DNA of 64,000 nt from Carnegiea gigantea (GCA_029747015.1 JAKOGI010000442.1:452501-516500); one strand, 5' to 3'; positions 46,342 to 59,295 are shown, numbered from the stretch's first letter. The notes: generated by a model not told the origin, from the letters alone. Translations and numbers: made by a program.

Positions 46342-47640
46342 AATGTGTCCCATGAAAGGCCCTTAACTCATTTTGAGGTTAAATGCATAGGGAAAACCAA
46401 GTATAGGTGGAATACACAAGTTCGATCAACTTAATAGTTTTGATCAGTGCATAAGGACCGACCTTGAAGTAACTTTTGCTCATGATCAACATGATTTAAG
46501 CAAGGGTTTCCTATCCTGACTTTAAGGTTAGGAAGATATCTTTCATATGAAATAAGTTTCAAGTGGATTAGAGGCCATTTGGTTATTGAAAACTATTAAA
46601 CAAGTCGAAGTCTGCAAATTGGGCAGAATCCTAATACATAAGGTCTGGGTTTAGTCCAGTTGCAGCCTATGTATTCTATCAGATAGCAAAGTTTTTATTA
46701 GACTATGCATTCTAATGACCCAAGTTGAAGCACATTTGGAGATCATTTGGTCAATGAAATTCAGCTTAGAAGTCTGATGGTATAGACTGTCCAAGTCAGC
46801 GGGTACCTACAACTTTGAGCATATGCTACCCCATCATATGGGTGTCATTTTGTGCAGGCAACTCCTTCAATATGCTTTAATAATTACCGATATATTTTCT
46901 TCTGTAACCCAAGAATTTCATTTAAGCGAGCTATATGGAGGGTTCTTGATGTAGTATCCCCTGAATTGTCAGATTTTAGAGAGGCTTATTCTGCTATACA
47001 TAAGTTTGAAACCATTGACTGCCGATTATTCCATAGAAGAGAAACCAAGGACACTTTAGAGAGATATTGTGCTTCAATCCACTGCAATTTAAGACTTACT
47101 TAAATTGCCCAAACTCTTGCAAGCAGTCCATTGACCCCACCTCCATTTGTGAAGTAGACATTACTCTCGAAAATATTTCACTGCACCTTTGGGTAACATA
47201 TCATCTTCCATTGTCCTTGTTGGATTATCAACTGTTGGATGCTCCTCACTTTGACCAGGGGCTTCATCTTTTTGTCTTCATGACATCTCCCCGTCCACTT
47301 GCATCATCATTCACTCTCATGTTACATCTTCATCAGTTCTAGTCACCTTTTCCTATTTTTACGAGCTCAATTGCTGCTAGCAGCTGGTTTATAATTGGGA
47401 TGCACCCATGTCAATAGACGATACTTTTATCACATGCTTGTATCGAAGGTAGATCTTAACTATGCTTTGTATGGGGGTTGATTACTATCAAACTTGTGGA
47501 ATTCAATGCTAAGGGAAATGCGATGGGTCTACCTTTTGGCTAATTCAATCCAAGTTCCTTGTGGAAGATCACTTGTATAAAGCTTAAGTTTGACAATCAA
47601 AATTTTTGCCATGCATTTGGATTATGTCAGTGAGAAATTT
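46342..47640 (+). mobile_element. Unassigned segment inside H unit 2
   Basis: Counterpart of 38235-39535 with the same order and nearly the same length. It holds the second copies of the small frames (46852-47103 and 47067-47342). No retroelement domain recognised. Confidence 0.6.
46852..47103 (+). pseudogene. Small conserved frame of unknown function, unit 2 copy
   Basis: 83 codons; from VLDVVSPELSDFREAYSAI to the end it matches the unit 1 copy with three residue changes and no indel. The part before that is in a different frame because a G is missing relative to unit 1 near 46937. Overlaps 47067-47342, whose product (ICEVDITLENISLHLWVTYH) also has a counterpart in unit 1. Function unknown; it may be non-coding. 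Confidence 0.35.
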
Positions 47641-48101
47641 TGATGGGTTACTACCCCTTGGAAAAATGCCTTCAGCTGATTCAGACTAAAGAACTCTAGA
47701 GTGTAAAGTATAACCTAGTGGAACCTGAAAAATAGATTCGAGGAATGGGGAAAATTTTCTCTGTAATAGAGGTTCCAGGGGAGAAAAAGGTGAACATTAA
47801 AACATTTTGTCTAACTGGTGAAACCGATATTTGATGAAATACTGTTAGGAATAGACCCTTAGGGCCTGACTTCATTTGGAGCAGAATTGCGGAAGAACGA
47901 ACTACACCGCTCCGGACTGCATGTGGTGCGGTAGCCCAGGGCACCTTATTGTTGCCAGTTCTCGAAGACTAAAGGCTGTAGACATGGGCTCCCACCTCCG
48001 AGGCAAGCAGCTGTAGGAAGGTCGTATGTGTTGAGCAAGAAGGATACTGCCACCTCTGGTACAGTAGTTACTGGAACTCTCCTTTAATTTTGAAACCATT
48101 T
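47641..48101 (+). pseudogene. H unit 2 gag remnant
   Basis: Degenerate capsid piece matching unit 1, followed by a nucleocapsid knuckle at 47918-47959 reading CMWCGSPGHLIVAS, again with the final Cys replaced by Ser. A 16-base stretch just before the knuckle in unit 1 is missing here. Confidence 0.72.
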
Positions 48102-48425
48102 TGTGTATTGATTAATTCAGTTGCCACTCATTCAATTATATTCACACGATCTGCCTTGTAAGTGAACCTTAAGAATAAGGAGGCAGAAACAAATTATGGA
48201 ATCAAGTTATCCAATGACTTTAGAGTTGAGTGTTCTATATCTCATAAATTTGTTTCAATTACTGCTGGTGAGATAGTTTTCTCTGGAGTTCTAATTCAAT
48301 TTGACTGGTCAGACTTTGATATCATTTTGGAAATGAGTTGGTTGTGTGCTTATGGGGTCAAGATGGATTGTGATGACCCTAAGGTTATTTCAAGAGATGA
48401 ACAAGGGAAAGAAATATGTTTCATG
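48102..48425 (+). pseudogene. H unit 2 protease (degenerate)
   Basis: CVLINSVATHSII at 48102-48143: here the active-site Asp itself is Asn, whereas unit 1 keeps Asp. The open stretch 48162-48455 continues with VECSISHKFVSITAGEIVFS and FDIILEMSWLCAYGVKMDC. Confidence 0.85.
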
Positions 48426-49420
48426 ATCACAAAGAGGAAAAACCTTGTCCCTTAAATTCTGTTATGGAAACAAGTGATCTCTTATATCAAGGATATATTG
48501 TGTATTGGTGTTATGCTATTAACATTCATCCTAAGGAAGAAAAAGCAGAAAATATCCCTAAAGTTTGCGAATTTATAGATGTTTTCCTGAAGAATTATCA
48601 GGAGTGCTCCGCAAAGAGAAATTGATTATGAGATTGAATTAATCCCTTATGCTCAGGCTATCTCCAACGCCCCATATCGTATAGCTCCAATAAAGCTTAG
48701 AAAATTGAAGATTCAGTTAGATGAGCTATTACAGAAAGTATTTATCAGACTATCCAAAAGTTCCTCAATGGGATGCCCAGTTCTATTTGTAAAGAAGAAG
48801 AATGGAACCCTGAGGTTATGCATTGATTTCAGGGAGCGGAACAAGAACACCATCAAAAACAAATACCCATCACCCCAAGTAGATGACTGATCAACTGCAA
48901 GGAAGATGAGTCTTATCTAAGATTGATTTGAGGTCAGGATACCATCAACTTAAGATTATACCTGAAGACATTACCAAAACCACACTACGGACCATGTTAG
49001 GGTCATGATATATTCACTGTGATGCCTTTTGGCCTAATCAATAGCCTCGCAGCCTTTACGGATCTTATGAATACAGTTTCAGACCATATCTAGACAAGTT
49101 GTGGTGGTGTTCATAAAAGATATCTTAAAATACTCCAAAGATAAAGATGGGCATATTGTTCATTTGAGGACAGTGTTATAGATCTTGAAGGAACATCAAT
49201 TACATAGCAAATACAAGACGCATCAGTATTGTTGGAAGCAATGGTATTTTTGGAACATAGGGTTTCAAAGGAAGAGCTTAAGGTTGATTTGGAAAAAGGT
49301 GAAAGAAGTTACAAAGTGCTCAAGACCCACCAATGCACTGAGATTAGAAATTGTTTGAGTTTAGTAGGGAATTATCGAGTTCAGGAAGGATTTGACGAAT
49401 ATTATCCTCCCTAACCAATT
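48426..49420 (+). pseudogene. H unit 2 reverse transcriptase (broken, deleted)
   Basis: The open stretch 48705-48890 has [36 protein letters not shown] and [19 protein letters not shown]. The catalytic box at 49110-49121 is FIKD, as in unit 1. 49229-49414 carries FLEHRVSKEELKVDLEKG and CLSLVGNYRVQEGFDEYY. The frame order and deletions follow unit 1 closely. Confidence 0.9.
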
Positions 49421-49800
49421 TGTTGAAGAAAGCTATAAAGTTAGCAAGAAGATTAAACTGGTGGCTTATGCCTCCTAACATCTCAAGCCTTATGAGAAGG
49501 ATTACGTAACCATGATATGGAGTTAGCCACTATAGTTTTTGCAGTGAAAGTTTGGAGACATTACTTATATAGAGTACCATGCAAAATCAATACTGATCAT
49601 CAAAGCTTGAAGGACATCTTCTCTCAAAAGAATCTCAGTTGACATGAAACATCAGTTGCGGTAGATCCAATGTCAATCAAGAAAGAAAAATAATGTGGCA
49701 GATGCCTGAATAGGAAGGCACAACATACCTTGAACACTGTAGTAGCTATTCAACTGAATCTCTTAAGAGAACTTGAGGCCTTCGACATTCAATTAGTATC
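49421..49800 (+). pseudogene. H unit 2 RNase H (broken)
   Basis: Reads LAYAS-like then ELATIVFAVKVWRHYLYRV and INTDHQSLKDIFSQKNLS, keeping the TDH Asp that unit 1 has lost. Stops near 49690 and elsewhere. Confidence 0.8.
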
Positions 49801-50445
49801 GCATAGGAAGGCGAATGTTCAAATACCGAGCCTTACCTTACAGTCCTCCCTAATAGAGGAACTTAGAGTGAATCAGGATAGTGATCCTGAGTTCTAAAGA
49901 ATAAAGCGAAATCTTGAGAAGGGGATTCAATTTCAACTGAGTTTATTATGGAATTCCTTCAGATATAGTGTCTGATAACTATTAGAGATTTCAAGCCTAT
50001 TTTGGTAAGTACTTCAAGGAGCATTTGGAACTAGATTGCACTTTAGCAGTTCTTATCATCCTGAAACGGATGGGCAAGTATCTAAAAATATTAATGGATC
50101 AACTCTTCCAAGTTGGAGCTTGTAGTACTTCATGACCTACAACCAGCATTTGTATTTGAAAAAAGCATGGAACTCCCAGCAATCAACGTTGTGATAGCAC
50201 TAGCAGAGAATCCTTCACTAAACATCAGGACAAAATGACGGCCGACATTGACAACAAAATCATCTTTTGAGTCATGAAGATCTTCTTCAGTATTCAATAA
50301 GGCGGCATATCTCAGAAGACTCTTGAAAGCATATCATTGGAACCGATAGAAAAGCTATGTTGATAAAAGAAGGAGATTTCCGAAATTTCCGGTCTCACCA
50401 ACTAAGGGTGTAAGGAGGTTGCACTGCGACCTAAATTGAAGCCAA
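49801..50445 (+). pseudogene. H unit 2 integrase (same deletion as unit 1)
   Basis: LQSSLIEELRVNQDSDPEF runs into the same junction as unit 1 (YYGIPSDIVSDNY), so the zinc-binding domain and first catalytic Asp are absent. The C-terminal pieces repeat those of unit 1. Confidence 0.8.
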
Positions 50446-50529
50446 GTTCTTTTGGACCATATCAGTTCATTGAAAGGCCGAGTTTCATAACTTGTCTATC
50501 ATATCTGCCTATATAACTCAAACACATGC

Positions 50530-50800
50530 ATAACGTGCTCCTTACCTCGTAATTCAGCCGATACATTTTAGATCATGACCATGCTACCATAATCAAATCT
50601 ATTGCAGTCATTGAGGGTTTTATGTTTTCAAGAGCACCTAGTTCAGATGTTGCATCACAGGATTAAGCAACTAAGCATTAAGCAAATATCTTTAACCAAA
50701 TTGTTGTTGGCAAATGATACCTCCTCAGAAGCTACTTGACAAACTGAGAAGCAAGTGAAAGCCAAGTACCCATACTTATTTGAAATAACCTTGCATGTTT
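50530..50800 (+). pseudogene. H unit 2 integrase end and chromodomain remnant
   Basis: RIKQLSIKQISLTKLLLAND, then SSEAT, a stop and KYPYLFE near 50780, as in unit 1. A one-base difference near 50650 shifts the frame ahead of it. Confidence 0.78.
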
Positions 50801-50833
50801 AGACAAAGTTCATAAGTTTCGAGGACGAAACTC

Positions 50834-50849
50834 TTTAAGGGCGGAAGGC
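50834..50849 (+). other. H unit 2 polypurine tract
   Basis: TTTAAGGGCGGAAGGC before the right H LTR; one G is changed to C relative to unit 1. Confidence 0.9.
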
Positions 50850-53834
50850 TGTAATAGCCCGACCCTAAATCTTGTTTATTTATTTAATTAAGCCATGCTA
50901 TTAATTTTTCACATTTATTTATCTCATTTAATCATCCCGGTTGGGAGAATTCATTTGGGGCTCTACTTTGCAATTCGAGTTTCATTTACCGAAAATAATT
51001 TTTTGGAGAAATTGATATTAGGCCTCGATACTTATAAGTTAAAAGATTAAATTATTTTTCATGGCATTACAAAAATTTAATTCGAGCAACCAAAAAAAAT
51101 AAATTAATCGCTTACGGTTTTGCTTTCTTTTCGAACCCGAGCTCATTCAAGCCCAATTTCAGCCCAAGGTTGAAGCCCAATAAATTGTATCACTAACCTA
51201 GCCAATTAACCATGGTTTAAGCTTAGCCATGGTTACTTTTGAGGATAAATTCTCAGCCAAGTGCTTGAGATCAATTTGCAACCAAGTAATCAAGCTCTCC
51301 TTTCAACCTCCATGGCAGCCACCACCAGCCCCCCCAGCTACTGTTTCGGCCTGCTGCCACCACTCCTAGCCCCCAGCCACCGGTCAGCCACCACCCCAAC
51401 CACCAGCAGCCACCCCCACAACTATCACAAACATCAAACACCACCTCCATCCTCTTGTATTCAAGCTTAAGTGAGGTAAATCCTAGTCTAATCAAGTTTA
51501 ATTTGGATTTTTATGTTGGATTTCATCATGTTATATTGATCTAAACAAGTATTATTTTGATGTTTTCATTGTTGATTATGCTTGAAAGCAAGTGATGTTT
51601 GAAGTTCTTCATGATCATGCAAGTTTAGGTGGTGGTGATGGATTTTGATTGTTTTAAATGAGATTTTGTGATCTTTGGTGTTGATAATGAGTATAAAGAT
51701 GTTTATGGTGGTTCATATATGTTAAAGGGTGGTTTTAATGGGTGGTTATGTAAAGAAAAGATTGGAAAATGTGATTATTGTGTAGTAAATAGACCTGAAA
51801 TAGGGGTCACTTCAGGAGCAAATTGGTATTAATTGGCACATCAAAAATTTATGAATTTTGGTGTAGTGATATCTTGATGAGGTAGCTTTCCATAGGCTTT
51901 AGAATTACTCAATTTTGAGTTGCATGGACAAAGTTATGACCAATTTACTAAAGACTATGCAGAAGACATTGAAACTAGGAGCATTTGTGGGCAGAGGAAT
52001 TTACGGAAAAACTGGTATTGATTAGGCCATTGCAAAATTGTGATTTTTGGTATGTAGATAGAGAAATGAGTTATCTTTCAAATTCATTTTGAATCACCTT
52101 AATCTGAGGTTCGTGGAAAACGTTATGGTCGTTTTGCTAAGACTGCGCAGATTGAACTGAAATTGTGCACGTCTGTGTTCTACCCTAATTTTAGGGATAT
52201 TACTATGTGAATCATGTAGTTGTGTCCTGAATAAAAGTTTTAGTGGACATTATGACCTTTTCATATTGGGGTTTTACATCTTAGTTGGAGGTCGGAAGTG
52301 AAAGATATGGATTTTCTAATGCAGACCATCAAAAAATAATATGAGTGAATACAAAAATCATGACATTGGAAAATATTATCAGACGTTTCTATATAATTAT
52401 GGGTATTGCAAGGAAATTACAAAGTGTAGTGAGTTCAACAAGTTTAATTATGTACAGAAGCTTACTTGGGTTGAAAACTGAGTTAAGTAAGTATGAAAAA
52501 GAAATTTGGGAAGTGAGCAGAGTAATAATTCAAAATTAGTGTCCTTTGAACCAAGTTAGAGTGTTATATGAGCTTTTATGAACCTCACAGCATTAAACCA
52601 TTTGTCATCCATTCTAGAAGTATTAAACCTTCTATTATCCATTTTAGAAGCATTATACTTTCTATTATCCATTTCGGAAACATCAGAAACTCATATTTCA
52701 TTTATTTCAATTGAAATCTTTTTATTATCAGCTCAATCATTCCAATGTGATCTATTTTGTTACAATTTGTAGTCTTTCAAGTTCAATAACCCTAACTTAT
52801 TTATATTTTCAGATCATCTTGGTTTAACTTGTCTTACATTGAATCATTGGAATTGTAGAAGCCTTTTAATTAATCAATATCCACTAAAGTTATAAATTAT
52901 GTCAGTGAACATGGTTTACTAACTATATTTATCTATAATTATTTTTCTTAAACAAAAATGGGGCCTAGTCTATCGTTTCCATTGTGCATAAGTATTATCA
53001 AGTGAAATATCACTTTAAAGACTTCAGGTACGTCCATTACCTGTATCTTTAGAAATTAGAGTTCATTTATCAAAGTATCATGTTTGGTAAGTACATCAAT
53101 GAATTAGTTTACACAATGATTTATCAGTTAATTAGTGACTCCATCAGTTATCATCTATAGGGCATTTGTCCTTCAACTACCCGTGCGGCTTCAGACCAGG
53201 TCCCTGATCGGCTTGGCAGGTGTACACTAATCCATAGATCGTAACAGTATCAAGGGGTTCACTATCAGATAATAATTAGCAATGCAATTTTACATTCATC
53301 TCATTCACTGTTTTAACTTAAATTGAATTGTAAAGCGGCCACCCAAACAATTTATTCAGAGATCATTTAACAATTCAAGAATGCATGTACTGAGCTTCGG
53401 CTCACAGTTTAAAATATTTTTCATGTTTTGTTTTAGGCAAATGCTCAAAGAATTGCCCTCATGCTAACAAATCAGTTGAAGAGAATAAGTGAAGCAAGAA
53501 AATCTTGATGGATCAAAAGTAATGCAGTATATGCATACTTTAAAGCTGTATATTGAATTCTTCAGTGGATAGAGATGCAGATTACATGGTGAATTGTTTT
53601 TACTATGGTGTAAAAACCTTATATTGGTTAATAGTTGATTATATATGGATTGATCAGGTGTGTATGTATATGTCTGAGGTCATTCTTAACTACGTTATTT
53701 ATAGTACTCATGTTTCAAGCCTTGTCCTTTTTAGACGACGGTAACGCCCCTATCATTGGGTTTATCTGATTATAATTGAGGGATTATTAAAGAAAATACA
53801 AACAGTGAATCATGTTGAATTTTGGGGCGTTTCA
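50850..53834 (+). mobile_element. Element H right (3') LTR
   Basis: From TGTAATAGCCCGACCC to GGGGCGTTTCA; pairs with 42763-45774. The terminal TTACA has become TTTCA. The next bases (TATGTAGCC) belong to element G. No TATGT copy is found at the left end of the H array, so the insertion duplication is not preserved. No gene. Confidence 0.93.
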
Positions 53835-55330
53835 TATGTAGCCTCCGATGAGTTATGGTTGGTCGATAGGACCTTAACCAGAGGAATGCTTTTGTTTTGA
53901 AGTTGCTGGACTCTATAGTCTAATATTTGAATGGGACGCTCCTTGCACATTAGGTTCCTGCAACTTCTACTGACTCTGCTATGATGATATGATTTGGATC
54001 TGGGATATATTTTCCAAGCTGTGAAATGTGAAAAATGTTGTGGACATGCTCAAGTTCTGCTGGCAAATCCAACCTGTAAGCCACAGTGTTTAATTTCTCA
54101 ATAATGTCATGAGGCCTGATATATCTAGGGCTTAGTTTAGCCCTAAGGTTGAATCTTCTAACTCCTTGAACTGGGGACACCTTTAAAAAGACCTTGTCTC
54201 CTACTTAAAATTTTGATGGTCTTCTCCTTTTGTCTGCATAGCTTTTCTGTCTGCCCTGGGCTGCTTTCATATGTTCTTGAATCTTTCTTATCATTTCAAT
54301 GATCGCTTGAATCAACTTAGGCCCTAAGGTTAATGCTTCATCAAGCCCACTCCAACATAAAGGAGTTCTGCACTTCCTTTCATACAAATATACAATGCTT
54401 CAAAGGGGCCATCTTAATGGTGGATTGACAGCTGTTATTATAATGGAATTTCAGCAATGGTAAATAATCTTACTTTCTTTGGCAGTCAAGCACACAGGCT
54501 CTCAACATAGCCTCTAGGGTTTGATTCACTCGCTCGGTTTGCCCATTGGTCTCAGGGTGATATGAACTACCAAAATTTAATTTGATCCTAAAAGCTTTTT
54601 GTAGAGCTTGCCAAAACCGTGATTGACACCTTTGGCCTCTATTAAATAATATGCCCTTTGGTATGCCATACAGTCAAACTATTTCTTTGGCATGTAATTA
54701 CCATAGTCTCTCTACACTCTAAGTGCCATGGGTTGGTATGAAATAAATAGATTCGATGGATCTGTCAACATTGATCCAAATGACACTCTTTTCCGAAGAT
54801 GTTAGGTGCAGGTCCATGACAAAACCCATTATGATTAAATTCCACTATCAGGCGGGACTTCCCAAGGGCACCAGTTCGCATACTATGCGTTGGTGCTTAG
54901 TCTTGATCTCTTGATTGGTCAAGCACTTCCACATACTCTGCCATCCCCCTCTTTAGGTTATCCCACCAACAGTATTGCCTCATATCCCTGGACATTTTGT
55001 TCCTCCTTGATCCACTAAATAACGAGCACTATGGGCTCCTCCTAAAATCTTCCTTTCAATTCCTCTTTATTGGGAATAAATAACTAGTTTCACAGCCTCA
55101 AAGTCTCATCCTCATGTATCACAAAGTCAGGTGACTTCCCTTGTATGACAATTTGCCTAAGTCTCTATACTTTAATATCACCCTTTCGACTTAACTTAAT
55201 CTTTGCTATTATTGAGGGTTGCACTTTTAATGCTAATGACAACTCATTTCTTGACCCATGTGATACAACTTCAATGCTCTTATTTTTAAGGCCCCTGCGG
55301 ACGCCAGATTGGATAGTTATTGTTGTGTTG
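53835..55330 (-). pseudogene. Element G (left unit) integrase, cut inside the chromodomain
   Basis: Chromovirus integrase matching 62690-64000. Core: VIWINVDRSIESIYFIP (first Asp, about 54750-54780), GILFNRGQR near 54650 where the second Asp is Asn, and GQTERVNQTLEAML (Glu kept, about 54510-54540). 54387-54205 reads YERKCRTPLCWSG and SYADKRRR; 54180-53950 reads LSPRYIRPHDIIEKL and HNIFHISQLGKYIPDP. The chromodomain begins and is cut at about 53838 by the H LTR. The N-terminal side stops at about 55330. Confidence 0.9.
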
Positions 55331-57598
55331 CCGGGCTTTTCATCATTGAAGTAGTCAAAAGTTTACTAGATCTAAATTCGGTGTTAAAGATGAACATATC
55401 CACAAATGGGAGTGATGAGAATCGTAGTCAAGTGAGTCATTGCCCATGAAAGAAATAAACAGTAAAGTTATACATGATTAATAAGGGAGGGATTGTCATA
55501 GGATGGCTAAAGTAAAGATGGCTATGAGTTTTCAGGAATACAAGAATAGAAGACCACCAGCAATGTGGTTTGCAGGTAAAAATCATGAAAGAGACAACAG
55601 ATAGTTAACAGTTCCTGAGTCATATCAATGACAAATACGATTGTTCTATGCCATCTCAATCCAGTTGAGCAGTTAGCAGGTTGACTTACAAATCAAGTTA
55701 CGTTCTTTATGAAATATGAAATGAAATAAGAAAGGATCAGAGTATTCAAAATAGGAAGATAAGATTATTCGCTTACTTAAACACTTGTAATCAAAGTTCT
55801 GATTATTCGGCCTAGCCTCTCAGACCCCTCATATGAGTGGAAATAAATTTGAGGTTTTGGAGCTCCAACAGGAATAAGAGGGTTGACTCTTACTATAATT
55901 GTGACACTAAAGTGTGGTTGAATGTCAAAATCAAAAGTATATACCAATATCATAAGAAATAGGATACTCACGATGTCCAACATAGGATAAAAGATAACGA
56001 CAAAAGAATTTTGGAGGAAAAAAAATTTGACACATCTTAGACTAGAAAGGTGATTCAGTTACATTTGGGTTCAACAGTTGAATTACAAATAAGATAGTTG
56101 TAACGGAGTTTCAACAAGGTGACCGTTTACCCATCATCAACATGATGAAGTCGATAGACGAATTTGGATTTGAATGAGCAGAGTCTAAACTAGGCAATAT
56201 AAAACAAATTTAAGTAAGATAACATGATTGCATAGAGAAAGGTTGAGTCCATCTTTTAAGGAATGGAATTTAAAAGCAAGAAAATTGTTGGGGTTAAGAC
56301 AATCATTGTTCACTCGCACTAGTGGGAGCTTTACTGCATCCCTAAGTCAATCAAGCTATATAGGCTTACTACCATGAACAAACGGGGTGCAAGATATATA
56401 CATATAAATACGCTTTTAGCAAAATGAAAAAGAGGAAGATGAAAGTCAAAAGTATTAGAGTATGGTCAACCACTTAAAATCGAGTAAGAATGGGTTCAAT
56501 GTTTAGCCACAAGCTTCAAAAGCATGGTGGATAATGTTGGAATTGGGCGCGAGAACACTTGAGGAACCACTAGCATTCCAAAGAGTTTGAAATTAAAAGA
56601 AGGATCAAATAACGTTGAAAGGAAGCAAAGTCTAAAGATGAGGCAGAACAACCAAATATAAGAAATGATAGAAATAATAGCTTTAATGCAAAAGACAAAT
56701 TAATCAGTAAGATTTTGTATGCTAATTAAGAGCTTCTGAGTAGATGCTCGGGGTCAGGAGGAGGCAACATAGGAAAGAGACGATGTCGCTAAGTCCAGGT
56801 AATTAAGGAGGAAGTTGATTAGTGACTAAAAGTACTAAAAATGTTGCAGATGTAAGATTTCAATAAAAGGAACAGATGACAAATTTCAAAACAATGGGTA
56901 ACCCAAATATTACCGTGATGCAAATGGAGTGAAAATAACTATAAGCGCAAACAATTTTGGAATGGGGGTCAATAATAGTCAGATAGTTCTAATCGTTGGT
57001 TACATAGGAACCAAAACATTATGCATAAACCAAAAGCTAGACTAGTAGGAAAATAGCAATCTACATAATTGGATGTTAAGCGCAAGAGGTAATTACTGAA
57101 GGTGAGAGAGATGTAACCCATCTTAATGATAGGGGTTGCCTTTAAAAATTAATTTCATGAGGAAATTCAATGAGGGAAAAGGCATATAATGAAGTATTGC
57201 CGCAATGATTAAATAGCTTTTGCAAAGCTTAATGTGAATAAAAAGGAATTGCACATTAAGTTATGTGATTGCATAATAAGAGTGGCTAGGTCTGGGTGGT
57301 AACCAAGGAGGGCAAGAAGGATGCTAATTCATACAATGATATCTGGCACAGGAGGTCTAATATTAGTTGGCCAAAGGTCACTGCAAAATCATTTGGATCA
57401 ATATAGGGACTCATGCAACTATAGTTTCAAGTGTTTGACATGCTCAAAAGAAAGTCGCATGGGTTTTAATCTGTGTACAAACATGCCACAGATCTTATAC
57501 TCCACAATCCTCTATTGTTGTGCCTGAACTTGTGTCCTACTAATGCTCCTTTGAGTTTGACATCTCGACCTCATATATATATATATATATATATATAC

Positions 57599-57693
<95 letters not shown>

Positions 57694-57916
57694 TATATAC
57701 ATACTCAAATCACCACTCCAACATAAACTATAATGCATCAACAAGTACCCTAATGAGTCCAGCCCATATAATCATTGTAATTTATTATAGTTCTCCAAAT
57801 ATTATTTATCTCCCCAAATCTTATCCATTCTGGGCAAAAGTATAAATTATGGCTTCTAGAATTTTCTGGTATACAAAAGTAATGACTCCGTCCACATATA
57901 CGACATATCCTTAAGC
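55331..57916 (-). mobile_element. Element G left unit, non-coding interior
   Basis: 2.6 kb with no retroelement domain on either strand and only short open stretches. On the G strand it lies upstream of the integrase, where gag, protease and reverse transcriptase should be, so those genes are missing or replaced. It includes the AT microsatellite. Confidence 0.6.
57573..57702. repeat. (AT)n microsatellite, about 130 bp
   Basis: Nearly pure AT repeat with ACAG near 57597-57600 and one GT interruption near 57675. The open frame through it (Ile-Tyr repeats) is not a gene. Confidence 0.97.
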
Positions 57917-58430
57917 CCTTTTCCTATAGTTTAAATTTTGTAGATAGTCGTTTTTCCCCAAAATGAGCAGGCTCAACGTTGTGAACCGTCACCCTCGCTA
58001 TTTTGATGAATCCAACATCTAGGTGTCCTTCTTCTCACTTTTTCTTTTCTATTTTTCCTTTTTATCTAGCCCTTGTTAACCCCAAGGAGCTTACTTACCG
58101 AATCACCTCATGCTCCATAAGGTAAGATCTTCTCCACTTAATTTATTTTGCACAATCCAATGAGTATGGCTTGACCATAAACACCCATGACCGGATTCAA
58201 CATAATAAGATAAATTATTTATACCGTCTCCTTAGAACCTCTTATGAATATCTTGGAGCTAAAGCCCATCCATAGTCATTTCCAGGTGCCTTTAGAGTTT
58301 GTTTTAGCCTCATAATAAGGGTGGACGTTATCGACCCAACCACATTATAGAATCTTGAATATCTAAAAGAGTTTCCCCTACACACTTCCAGAGTTTTCAA
58401 TACCTGCTATCACCTAGATTGAGGCATATT
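57917..58430. repeat. 514-bp dispersed repeat, copy R2
   Basis: Same span and length as R1 (37489-38002), same orientation. Flanks differ completely on both sides: CGACATATCCTTAAG before and AGTTTATATGATTTAGG after. Here it lies in the non-coding G interior. Confidence 0.9.
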
Positions 58431-59295
58431 AGTTTATATGATTTAGGTCAATGACCCATAATCAACACGTCCACCAACATCCCAAGTCTAAATATCCTCC
58501 ATCTCTTCATTACTTACTACCTCCATCACTGCAAACTATGCTCTTAGGTTATAATGACTTGTATACACCTAGCAATCAGTAGCCCACATAAGTTCACATA
58601 TTTTGGGGGCACATTTAATGACAACACTCCCTTTGTGTAACACCTTGTCTTCTCACAAACAACCCATCTGATATCCAGTAGCACACTATAAGCTACTGAA
58701 TTGCCAATGGCTAATTCATTATACTAAATTATTATTGCAACACATTTATAATGGTGTGACAGGCCCTCATACGTTGACCTTGTTGGGCCATTGCAATGGC
58801 TATTTCATACTGATCTAATCCATGAATATTGCCACATAATACATTTCCCCTATTTAGTAAGTTAGTGTAGTTTGGTATTGCACTAATCACATGAGAGTTT
58901 ATGAGCGTCACCTTCTTATCATGTCTTGAACATTGCAATACCCAAACATTAAGTACTTTAGTACGTCGTAATAAAACCTCTAAATTGAAGTCATCGTGCT
59001 AACTCAAATGACAACACAAAACTACATAAAACTATCGCAATGAGCTCGGTATACTTCTTTAGAATACATACATCGCTAGGAAGTTGGCCAAATGCTTCCT
59101 CAATCTACTTTGATAACGATGGAATTGCTAAGATATTATTTAACATCATTGGTCTTAATACCAAACGCTGAAGGCCAGGCAAATGTTTATTAAAACATCC
59201 TCATGAGACATGCATACACATGAACTCCGAATCAACATCTCGTTTCAATAGTCAAACACAACTCATAGGAACTCCAATATCACAGTGGCCCTAAA
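58431..59295 (-). mobile_element. Element G left unit, 5' interior
   Basis: Non-coding sequence between R2 and the G primer site. No gag recognised; open stretches such as 58938-58732 lack any family motif. Confidence 0.6.

Noticed and set aside
57473..57733. Ile-Tyr repeat open frame
   Set aside because: Reads through the AT microsatellite.
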